64,000 bases of DNA, from positions 19,848,692 to 19,912,691 of the forward strand of contig OY743179.1 in assembly GCA_963555705.1 (NCBI GenBank). The letters run 5' to 3'. Made by a program: the position numbers and the translations under genes. Below, piece after piece: positions 43,095-53,841 of the stretch; position 1 is the stretch's first letter, and each line of letters starts with the position of its first letter. A model generated the notes under the pieces. That model was not told the origin of the DNA, ran no database searches, and saw nothing but the letters and a program-made list of their open reading frames with translations. This DNA is from Ligustrum vulgare (Eukaryota > Streptophyta > Magnoliopsida > Lamiales > Oleaceae).

Positions 43095-43629
43095 GCATGG
43101 TATAAGCTTGTTGATTGAGACTTTGATACAAAAGACATGGACTATGGAACTGCTTACAATTGATTGTTTGGGCAGATTTAACTAAGTCTGACCACCTGGT
43201 GTGGAAAAATGTAAATTATTAATGTTTAGAAATCACATGTATAGAAGGAACCTTGGGATTCGAGAGAAAAGTAGTAAGTTGTGATCATCCATGAGCGATG
43301 CAAGGAAAATCATTATATTCATTAGGGTGACCACATCAGATTCGAGCTTGGTTGTGCATAACAATCTATCCAGTGTTAGGTATATTCTTTTCATGAGTAA
43401 GAGTTTGATATTGGCTATTCACACACACACTTGAAAATTTGGTATGAGATAATTAGAAATTATTTTATTATATTGTTCATAACTCTTGCTCAAAACAAGA
43501 ATTGGTTTGGACTATTGAGGCATATGGTATACATGTTGACAAAACAAAAATAATTGCATTTTGTTATTTTAATTTGTTAGTTTAGTTTACATTGTTCAAG
43601 GACGAACAATAGTTTTAGTTTGGGATATT
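40376..43629 (+). mobile_element. Athila-like gypsy element A: 3' internal region
   Basis: Plus-strand non-coding tail with GTTGGGAGGCAACCCAAC (40634-40651), a cluster of GCGATCGC palindromes (40988-41065) and ACATTGAGGACAGTGTTC..AAGTTTGGGG (42104-42136), which are hallmarks of the stretch between pol/env and the 3' LTR of Athila-type elements. A 70-aa Lys-rich frame (40409-40621) may be a worn protein tail. The same sequence recurs inverted at 62573-64000. Confidence 0.6.
43062..43092. repeat. (AT)n microsatellite
   Basis: About 15 TA dinucleotides in a row. Confidence 0.95.
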
Positions 43630-45300
43630 TGATAAGTGTATTTTATACACTTATTTATATGTCTAAATTAGAATAATTTATTGTTGTTTTAGAATATATG
43701 CTATTTAATTTGTGTCTATTTATTATTTTGTAGAAAATATCTCAAAATGTGAAGAATGGAGCAAATAATGGGAAAAATGCACATTTGGATGCTAATTGGA
43801 GCTAAAATGAGCAATTGATAAGTTTGTGACGTCAACCGGAAAGATACAATGTGCCAACGTAAAGGAATAAGAAGTTGGAGGATCCAGTTGAAGGAATTGA
43901 GAGTTGAAACGAGCGAATTGAGAAGATTTCAAAGTATGTGGACTATATTGTTGCAATTGGAAGTTGAAGGACTGAAGAGCAAATTAAACATGAGGGAACA
44001 ACTTGCAAATATCCAATGATCGACTTGATTCACAAGAAAACAATTTGAGGATTTTTAGGAGTCAATTGGATGCAAGTAGAAGTCCAAAAAGGAATGAAAT
44101 ATGATAAGAATTTTATCATAAATTAATTCCAATCGCACAAGATTCTGAACAGATTTCTAGTTGGACATTTGACCTAATTTTGGGGTAGTAAACGTTCGAA
44201 TTGAGAAAATCCAATCTCAGGAATAATTATAGACCTTTACATTATATTTCCAAAGAACTTTGAATCACCTCAATCGAATAAGGGAAGAGAAAGATACAGT
44301 CGAAATACTGAATGCTATGCAGATACCAAAAAAGACTCGCGTGCGGATTTGATGAATTTTTTTCCTTCTTCAAATTGATCTCTTCACCAACTATAAATAC
44401 AACCTCTTTACACGAAAATCAAACATTTGCCTCTCTATAGAACAAGCCACAAAAGAGATTTCATCATCAATTTCTTGGAGAATCAAGCATTGCAGAGGGA
44501 CGTGAATTGAAGACAATTGAAGAATTAAAAACTTGGTGCAAGACTTCCATTCTTTACATTGTTTTTCAATAAACGTTTATTTTTATTGTTTTTGTTCTCT
44601 CATAATGATTTGTAACTAGTTATAATGTTGGGATGAACGATGTAGCCTAGTTAATTATTTTAATTTTGTATTCCTTGTTTTAATGCTTTAATGCATGTGT
44701 TGATTTATTATTGTGTTTAATGCGTGAATGAACTGACAACTCTTACATGATTTAATGTGTTATTTCCAGAATCCGAGAGGTGAGTTAATAACATAGATTT
44801 AGGTAATAAATCCAGTAATTGAAGGAGAGATAGAGATATACTCTTGTGATTAGTGCGATCGTGTGTAAACTCTTGTGTGTAATGCATCTAGATAAGGAAT
44901 ATTCAGACTCGCTGTAGAGATACAAGGTTGACTTATTTAGGTAGAATTGATTTAAACTCGATAGAGAAATCTCAATTTGAATTAGTGAATTCGATCGAAC
45001 ACATATTTAGAAAATAAAATCTGGAATTAGAATTGATTTAATTGACTAAGTGAACTCGTGAATCCCAACTACTTTCAACCATATTTAAAAACAAAACAAT
45101 TTAACAAGTCTTTTTAATTCATTAGTTCAATTTCTTGATTCTAGATTTTTATTCTTAAACTACTTTCATTTGTTCAAATAAAGTTAAGAACTGACATATT
45201 TCGGTACTTAGTAAATAGTCCTCGTGGGAACGATCACTCGACTCAAAAAGTCACTTTATTACTTGATTGCGATATCGTACACTTGCGATTTTACACAACA
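43630..45300 (+). repeat. 3' LTR of Athila-like element A
   Basis: Begins TGATAAGTGTATTTTATAC right after a GTTTGGGATAT polypurine-like tract and ends near TTACACAACA. About 1.67 kb. Homologous along much of its length to 61060-62572 in the opposite orientation. Confidence 0.65.
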
Positions 45301-46435
45301 GCTAGCTTGCAAAAGTAGTTAGCAGGTTAATTAGTTAAAAAGTTTGTTCGATAGCTCTAATCATCTATATGCAAAATTGATATATTGGTCGTGATGGGAA
45401 ACTCTTAAATTGCCCATCAAACACGCATCGATTTGGTATTGGAGATTGTCGAGCTTCCCTACGTGATGTACACATGAGCAGTTTGACATTGGAGGATGTC
45501 GAACTGCAGTGTGTCAGGTGGGAAAAAAGAGAGTTGTCTATCTTGGACAACATATCAGCTACTATATATACCTAGACTTACACATTGGTATTGATGTAGG
45601 CTGCACCTACGGTTTTCACAAAAACATATAGAACACGGATTGCAATTTGAAAGAGAAACAATCTTTTATTCGAAATCAACAAAAACCCTACAATTGGACA
45701 CAGATAACTTAAATAATAAATCCTATTTGGCCCTAAGCTCACTATGGGGTTGGGCCAAATTGAAATAATAAACTAAAGTTTTAAAAAACTAATAACGAAA
45801 GTCATCAAATGGTAGTTTTGACATAGTAAATGTCTTCAAACGCCCAAAATCCATTATACATCACAGCAAAGTGGTGAGTCACATCCAAATCGTCGAGACC
45901 TTTCTGAAAAGTGGTCATAATAGCGATTCTGACACCGTATGTAAATTCTATGGCCATTTGAAGTTGTCACCTCCGTCGGATCACGTTTTTCGCTCCCAAC
46001 TGCTAGGAACGCTTCTGCCTGGTTCTGTATCATGTTCTCGTGCTCTCCATCAACCATACACCTTGACTTACACTGTAGACACGTGAGCGAGACACTCACT
46101 CATGAGTCATGGATGTAAGACAGTACGTACACCAATGTGTACAATTAGCATTTTTCATGTAATAAACACACATTTTGATGTAATGAACCGTATGTGGAAT
46201 TTAGAATTCATTTTTCATCATACCTTCTTCTACTTTTTGCTCAACAGCTATATAAATTATCGAAATATAAATTTATAGAAAAATAATAATTAAATTTTGT
46301 ATCAAAATATATGATAATTAAGAAAAGTGACTCAAGATTTTTCTCCAAAAAGATTTGCGTATTTAAATTTTTTTAATTAAAAGTCGGTCAAAATCTATAA
46401 AATTTTGTAAAAGTTTAAGAAATTTTTATCATATA
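45301..46435. other. Intergenic; unclassified repeat-like segment
   Basis: No gene recognised. The minus strand at 46100-45590 is open in short frames and ends in a CCGTAGGTGCAGCCTAC hairpin, suggesting a worn LTR or leader, but no class could be assigned. Confidence 0.3.
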
Positions 46436-49049
46436 CTAGTGAATCACCCGTGCGATGCAGGGGAAGAAACGTCTTGATAAAGATAATTTAATGTGAAATT
46501 AGATGAATCACTTAGATAAAATAAATAAATTTCGTAAATAAGGGATATCATCATTTATTGGTTTCATATGATTACAAATTCTGGAATACTTCTTTGTACA
46601 AAAAATATTGTTTGTTGATTTTGTTGGTCTTCCATTCTTATCACAAATTAACATCTTTAATCTGAAATGATTTGTCACCCTAGAAATCGAAACATAAAGT
46701 TGTCCATGTGTAAACACCAGCCGTTTAAGAAGAAGTCCCACACGCGAAAATGATTGTCTCTGACTCTTATTGATAGTCATGACATAGGACACCAGCAATG
46801 AAAACTGTTTTCTTTGAAATCTAATAGGTGTTCTAGAATCAAAAGGACTCAACGATATCATTGAAATAAAGAACTTGTGTCCTGCATTGATGCTAAAAAG
46901 AATTTGACCTTCTAGAATATGGTCTCAAGTTTTGTAACTATCAACATTATTCCATTGCACAATCCTGTGTATGATTAATATTTCTCAGAAAGATCCGATG
47001 CAACAAACCACCACGTGGGGGCAATAAAGATATCTCTGTGTCCAAGTGGTATATCGACAATAGGAAAATCATATTAATTATCATCGGTCACCCACCAACC
47101 ATTAAGTATAAGTCTTATATTTGAAATGTTTCTCAAACCGGCCTAAATTTCCTTAACAATTTGTTGTATTTGTCTAGCATATTTTTCAAATAAAAAACTA
47201 TACAATCATGCAACATTGAATCACATGATTCACTCCTATCAATGGACATTAAAAGACATAAATTAAATTTCAGACTATAACAACAAAATTATCTGTAAAC
47301 AATATAAATATAAAAGCAATAAATACATAATACGTACCCCATGACCCTTTTTTTTGCTTTCAACCTCATTCACATTGTCAACAATATAAAGCGAGCAAAT
47401 TGTAGAGCTGAACCTCATCAGGCAACAGATTCCCAATCTTATGGCAATTTTGACCGTGTAATCTGAAGACGGGAGGCCCTCCATCATCATTTAGCCCATT
47501 ATCTAATCTCCCCAATAGAAGTGAACGAAAACATCATATTATATGTCTGAATGTTCTCAACGAAATTCTTAATCCTATCGTTCCTACCATATAACAAATA
47601 TTTTGAAATAAGATGATCTTCCATAAGAAGAATCTTCACTTTCTCTTGTATACAACAAAGTAAGGGTAAACAAATAAATCGCGAAATCGAATTAAACCGC
47701 AACAAATGGTTTAGTTTGGAAAAATTCCAAACCGCCTTAAACGATTTGGTTTAAGTTTCAATTGTCAAAACTGCAATTTCAAACAGCTAACTGGCCAAAT
47801 TTTAACAATTTTTTTTAAAAAATAAAAATAAAGGCAAACGTTCAATTAAAAAAAAAACGCAACACACTTTTTACTCTCAACAAATCAAAATTAAGGAGTC
47901 AAAGATTAATTTGTTCAAATTCACAATCATTTGAAAATAATTCTTGCTCCTACAATTCATAATCATCATCCAAGACAACACGTATAAGAAACTAATTCGA
48001 TAATCATAAAAAAAGGGAAAAAAATACTAAAATTGTGAGATTGACAAAGATGCATCAAATTCATGATATTATAGATTTTTGCAATATTTATACAACTTAA
48101 TTGTTTTATTATGAAAATTATAATATAACATTGATCATCTCAATTTTCAGTTAAGTAAATTGAGAGACAATTTACTTATTGTTGTAGAAATTTAAGAATC
48201 AAAAATATTAAATTAAAATATAACAATTAATATCATGTCATAGTTAATTATTTTTTAAAATTATACTTAATAATTAGGACAAAAAAAATCATTAATAACT
48301 ATATAATTTCAAAACAATATAAATAAATTTATTTATCGTTAATGTTAAAAAAATGTGATATGAGACTTTCTGAAATAAAAAATTAAATAATAATTAGATG
48401 TAATTGTAAAAAAAAATTATTTTGATAAATAATCTGATATAGAAAAGAAACTTATTATGTATATATAACAAAGAACTTAAAAGTATGACAATTTAAAACA
48501 AAATTTAATACAACTTGATTAAATATTCGATATAAATGTAAATGAAAACTCGACAATGGATTTGTATGACTGAACGAAATTATTCATCCATAAGATTGAG
48601 ATCAATAAAATATCACAATTATCGTAAAAAATTATCTACGTATTAAATGTAACTTTCTATAAAAATACTAATTAATTTAATTGAAAGCAATACAAATGAA
48701 CTCGAATTTTTAGATATACTAAATAACTAAAAAAATAAGATAATTTATAAAAAGTTTTATACGATAATATTTATTTAGTATTAGATGCATAATACAATTT
48801 CGATATAATTTTGAATTGAAAATTTTATATTGAATTTGTATGAGTGCACACAAATACTTATTTGTAAGATTCAAAATATTAAAAGATTAGAATAATTTTA
48901 TGAAACGAGAGGTTCAAACACAAATAACCAAATAAAAATAAGTGAAAAAAATTCTCCATAAAAATACTTAAGTGAAAGTAGTAGTGTGAGCACAATAAAA
49001 GTTGAGTTTTCTCGCCAAAATTCAGTTGCTTTTATATATATTATATAGA
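46436..49049 (-). mobile_element. Helitron with both ends recognisable
   Basis: On the minus strand the element starts TCTATATAATATATAT at 49049 and ends CTAG at 46436, preceded by a CCCTGCATCGCACGGGTG hairpin (46446-46463). The flanking bases are A (5') and T (3'), the A/T target of Helitrons, which leave no duplication. 2614 bp, with only C-terminal helicase remains inside, so non-autonomous. It also contains a GTTTGG-rich repeat (47660-47820). Confidence 0.85.
46508..47490 (-). pseudogene. Helitron Rep/helicase remnant
   Basis: 47490-47360 reads GGPPVFRLHGQNCHKIGNLL and then PDEVQLYNLL, the conserved block at the end of the Helitron-like N-terminal region. 46861-46508 reads TPIRFQRKQFSLLVSYVMTI, NKSQRQSFSRVGLLL and HGQLYVSISRVTN, the last PIF1-type helicase motifs. 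The Rep motifs and most helicase motifs between them are deleted. Confidence 0.85.
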
Positions 49050-49089
49050 TATAGACGTTTCTCTCTCACGCTGTAGTTTTTGGTGATTA

Positions 49090-49246
49090 TAAAATTCGTT
49101 TTGTAAACAAAATAAACTGATTTATAAACTACACAATTTTTCAAATCACACACATTTTCTTTTTTCAATTTTCAACCACTATTTTTTTTACCTCAAAATC
49201 ATAAATAAACCAGTTTATAAACCAAACAATATTATCAAACAAAGGC
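49090..49246. repeat. MITE of the TTTGGTTTATAAACTG family
   Basis: Contains CACAATTTTTCAAATCACAC, CCTCAAAATCATAAAT and CAAACAAAGGCG words shared with 18725-18865. It lies just outside the Helitron's 5' end. Confidence 0.55.
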
Positions 49247-50344
49247 GAATGACATATTTTTTTTATTAATGATTAATATTCACGTCATATAAAAATTAAT
49301 CTATTAATATTCAAATCTTTCAATTGAAGAAATAAAAGTCTACCTTTTTTTTTTTTTTTTAAGTCTATACAAATCCATAAAGTCAATAAAAAAATCCATT
49401 AAAAAAAATCATTTATAAAAATCTTTAAATTTCTTTCAAAATTTAGATTGAATAAACCCCCTTAAATTAGACATTCAAGCAACAATTCTCTTTCTCATGA
49501 ACCCTCTTTATGTTTGGCTAAAAGCTTAATCTCATTTGGTAAGAGTTTTGGTTTATAAATTAAGGAGTGTGTCCAACAGGAAATTTAGTGAAATTTTTTA
49601 GATTCATGAATTCTCATTTATTTTATGGATTTTAATAGGATTCTATAGAATCTTTCAGATTCTAACGGAATTCTATTACACAGATTTTAGTAGAATTTAT
49701 TGAATTTGTCATCAATAAAAAACTTAAGATAGAATTTTAGAATTCAATCAACTTTTACCACTTATCAGGTAATTTCTTTCTTTCTTTATTATTTTTTGTT
49801 GTGCAATTTGAACGTGAACTTGAGATAGAAGTAAAAAAATAAAAAAAAATAAAAAAAATTCTTACTTGATCATCAAAAAAATAAAAAAGAAGAAAGAATA
49901 TTCGAATTCTTAAAATATAAAATATATAACATTGTCTAGTTTTAATTAAAAATAAAAAATAAAAAAATCAAGCATTTCATTTAAAACAAGAAGTATTTAA
50001 TTATACATATCAATTAAAACAATCAATTGCATTTAAATAATTAAACTCAAATTTTAAATTATATAAAAACGTTTATAGATTGTCACAAACAAATTGAAGA
50101 AAAAAAATTATTAATCAAAAGTGGATGAATAAGGCATTATTTCTTCTTCCAGTACATACAATTGTCACATTCCAGAGTTGTGGGGATTATGACTATCAAA
50201 TTAATAAGGATTGCAGACTCAACACCTTCATTTGTAAAAATATAATAATAAAGATCATGTGGTGTTTTGTTTTGTTTATTATTATTATTTTCTATTTTTA
50301 TTTGGAAAAAAAGGAGGACTTGAAAATTCGATGGTCAAATAATT

Positions 50345-51090
50345 GGAAATCCAATGGGTCATAGTTGAATTTGTTGAGGAGTCTTGCCTTCATATTTATT
50401 ATTTAAAATCCATCAAAATCCTTATAACTCCATTCATATTAGAAAGAATAATGTTATGTATCTCAAGGTTGAGATAAATCTCAATCTAGTTGGCATTCTC
50501 CTATTGAGGTGGCTTGTGCATGTACACATGAGCACCTCTCCATTCTCCAATGAATGTGTGCTAATTGAGTTGAGATTGATTTCAACTTTGAGATAAATAG
50601 CATTGAATCCACTGAAATCAATAGATTTTTTAGGATATTGGAATCTTGTGTAATTAATATAAATCCCAATTAAGGATCTTGAATTTTGATAGATTTTATA
50701 AAATTTCAAATTGAGGATGTGTGGAATGTTATGGAATGCTAAAATTCTTCAAATTCCATATTGGGGACACCTATCTAAGAATGTAATGTTTTCGAGGTAA
50801 AATATGTGGTTAAAAAGTAATTTTAAGGGGGTACCCCCAACATGGAATTCGAAGGATTTTAGAATTCCATAACATTCTACATATCTTCAATTTGAAATTT
50901 TATATAATCTGTCAAAATTCAAGTCCTCAATATAGATTTCAATTAATTTTATCAGATTCCGGTGTCCTAAAAAATATATGGATTTCAATGAATTTCTAAT
51001 ATGAGTGGAATTTAATTGATTTTGATGGATTTGAAACTACAAACATGAAGAAAAAACTCTTCAACAAATATGACAATGACCCATCGGAAT
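50345..51090. mobile_element. Inner foldback element with short loop
   Basis: 50345-50770 (excluding the MITE at 50450-50604) and 51090-50822 are inverted copies separated by about 50 bp. Words include CAATGGGTCAT, ATCCATCAAAATC, TTTTTTAGGAYA and AAAATTTCAAATTGA. It lies inside the 49564-52434 element. Confidence 0.75.
50450..50604. mobile_element. Small MITE, copy 2
   Basis: 155 bp, same element as 18968-19126. The opposite arm of the surrounding foldback (TTAGAAATTCATTG near 50995) shows the empty site, which confirms insertion here. Confidence 0.85.
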
Positions 51091-51235
51091 CCCAATTCCA
51101 TGATGCCTAAATATATTATACCACAAATTTTACAAAATACACCACATTATATTACCATCACTAATAAAATATATATTTTTATAAATACACCACAATACAT
51201 ATACAAATATCAGGTCCGCCGTTGCCAGGCGTGAG

Positions 51236-51309
51236 CAACCTCCAATGAGAATGCGCCAAGTGTCTGAATCATTCTCATCAGACACTTGGCACATTCTCAT
51301 TGGAGGGTG
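51236..51309. repeat. 32-bp near-perfect hairpin
   Basis: Arms 51236-51267 and 51278-51309 pair with two mismatches around a 10-base loop (GCCAAGTGTCTGA / TCAGACACTTGGC core). Pairing continues weakly outward (GTTGC..GCAAC). Probably a tiny MITE or the tip of one. Confidence 0.9.
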
Positions 51310-52434
51310 GGCAACATAACGTTGCTCGCGTCTGACAATAGAGCAATTTCGATACAAATATATCCTTATATAATTATAAAATAATCATTTATAAAAAATT
51401 GTATACCACAACCCCAAATTGCTCATGAGTTCCCTTCTCCCTCAACCTACCCTTACCATTCACCCAAATTACTTCGACACCACCCAAAGACCATGTACTA
51501 ATCTTTAATCACCCAGAAAAAGTTTCTTGAACTCCATTCCTTCTGGATTTGAGGATAGTCTAACGATTAATTTTTACACTATAAAAATGAGAATAAATTT
51601 TAAAAATTAAATTAAATTTTTTGAAAGACTACAATTTTTTTTTTATTTGCATTTTAAAAATTAAAAAATATTTTAATTTTATTACAAATTGACTTCATAC
51701 TAGAATTGAGGTCTTGTTGTGGTATATGAGAACACTTTCTCTGGGAAGTTCCATTATCATTCTTGTAAAATGATAGGAGAAAATAAATGAATGTTTTAGA
51801 TCAACTTGACTTCCTTTTTCATGTGATTTCAAGAAAACAAGTTTAAATCGTCCACCTTTTAACAAGAGCCAAATATTTGGACAGTTTTCACCGCCATATA
51901 TCCAAACCCAGAAAATTATGTTTTAATTGAAAAGCAAAAATAATTAAGTTTCAATTGAAAAGCAAAAATAAAAAATAACAGGAACAATAAGAAGATTTAG
52001 AAAAATAAATATAAAGAAGAGAAGATGATTATTTTAAATGAAATACTTGAATTTTATTTTTTAAAAAACAAAAACTAGACAGTGTTTTATATTTTATTTT
52101 TTAACGACACAGTTCGAATATTTTCGTTTATTTTTTGATGATCAAGTAAGAAAGAATGTTAATTTTCTACTTTTATCTCAAGTTTACGTTCAACTTCCTT
52201 AACAAAAAAATAATAAATGAATTACCCGATAAGAGGTAAAAGTAGATGAAATTCTAAAATTCATTAAATTTCATAATGATGACACGTTTAACAAATTTCA
52301 TCAAAATTTACTGAAATCCATTAAAATCCCTAGAATAGAATTCCAATAGAATCTGAGAGATTCTATAAAATTCTATAAATCCATGAGAATTAATGAATCT
52401 AAAAAATTTCACTAAATCCCTTGAGGACATCTCC

Positions 52435-53841
52435 TAAAAATATGTGTTGTTAAAATTTTTTTTTTTAAAAATGTGTTATTTATAAACTTTATAAAATAGT
52501 TTACCAAACGAAATTATACTTACAAACGTTTTAGGTACAAAGTAGGGGCGTAAGCGATCAAGTTTCACCGATTTTTAACAAAATTTGAAACCAAACCGTT
52601 TAAATCGGTTTGAAAAAGACTCAAACCTAAATCAAACTATTTAAAACGGTTTGAGAAAACTAAAATCTAAACCAAACAGTTTGGTTCGATTTTAAATCAC
52701 TGATTTCACCATTTTTTTTTTCTTGTCTTTCTACTTTTATGCCACTAATTCATTGATTTTGATATATACTTATACTTTTTTGATAATAAATCTTAACAAT
52801 TTAAATATATCTACTATAAATTAAAATATCAAATTAAAGTCTGTTTGGTGTAAGAGAAATTATAAAAAAATTTGAATGTGTGGTTGAAAAGTTGTTGAAA
52901 ATGTATAAAGTGGTGTATCACATAAAAATATGTGACTGAAAATGAATTTGAAGAAAAATTCATTCAATCTCTCTAGGACCAACGAGGGCTTTAATCAAAG
53001 AGAAATCATGGTAAAATTTCAACATAGTCTTATTTTGTTCATTTTTCAAGCTATGATATTACAAATAAAAGTTACGACAATATTAAAATATAAGTGTATA
53101 GGGCAAAAGAATAACATGATTCTCAATAAGACCTACGCGATCATCATATTTAGAAGAAAATGAGGTTTATTGATTAGATAGAGAGTATAACCGACCACAA
53201 TAAAAAAATGTTTATTGATTAGATGAGAATATATAATCAATATAATAATTACATAATATTATCGTTGTTTGTTGTTACGAACTCAAACTATTCATCGAAT
53301 ATTTGGTTGGAAATTATTAGATTTATTTGAACTTTGAAGTATATCTAATTGGGTAATAAATGTAATAGAAATTAAGAAGAATACGCATATAACTATTGAA
53401 TTTGACATATTTGTTGAATTTTCGAAAATTTTCATTTTCAATTTTTTATTTTTATTTTTATATATTCTTTCACCTGTCTGATTTGATTTCAAATTGTAAT
53501 TAAAAATTTTAAGCCTAAATCAAAACATTCTTGATCGGTTTGGTCTGATTCAAAATCATTTCGTTGATGAGTTTACGTGACATCGATCTCACGATTTCTA
53601 AAAGTGCAGTTCCGATTCAATTTGGCGATTTTTGCTTACCGTAGTAAGAAGAAAAGTAAAACCACGTTTTACTATTCGTGGGAAAATTTTGAAAGAAGAT
53701 TTTTCATCGTTTCCTCAGTCCTTGGGACAAAAATTCATCAAAAGCAAACAAGCCCAGGTGACCGGCTAATATGGCCAGTTGAAAATTGAAATTGAAGTAG
53801 ATGAGGAGATAACGCGAGGTGGAGCGGCCAATTGGCGGCTT
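52435..53841. other. Region upstream of the methyltransferase gene
   Basis: 52540-52720 is a GTTTGGTTCGATTT-type repeat, as also seen inside the Helitron. The rest is AT-rich and without a gene. The promoter and 5' UTR of the next gene should lie within the last few hundred bases; no clear TATA box was fixed. Confidence 0.4.
53771..53782 (+). promoter_or_regulatory. Three-codon upstream ORF
   Basis: ATG GCC AGT TGA lies 60 bp before the main start and out of frame with it, with G at +4. If it is in the mRNA leader it could lower initiation at the main ORF. Confidence 0.4.

Larger units (their letters stand above)
49564..52434. mobile_element. 2.9-kb element with ~430-bp terminal inverted repeats
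   Basis: 49564-49995 and 52434-52020 are inverted copies (TTTAGTGAAATTTTTTAGAT, CTTACTTGATCATCAAAAAA and AACTTGAGATA in both). The ends read GGAG..GTCC, and TAA flanks both sides (49561-49563 and 52435-52437), a Harbinger-type 3-bp duplication. No transposase. The middle contains a second foldback element and a hairpin. Confidence 0.75.

Noticed and set aside
45854..46099. 81-aa minus-strand frame with Cys residues
   Set aside because: No recognisable family; sits in a repeat-like segment and is probably part of a worn retroelement leader.
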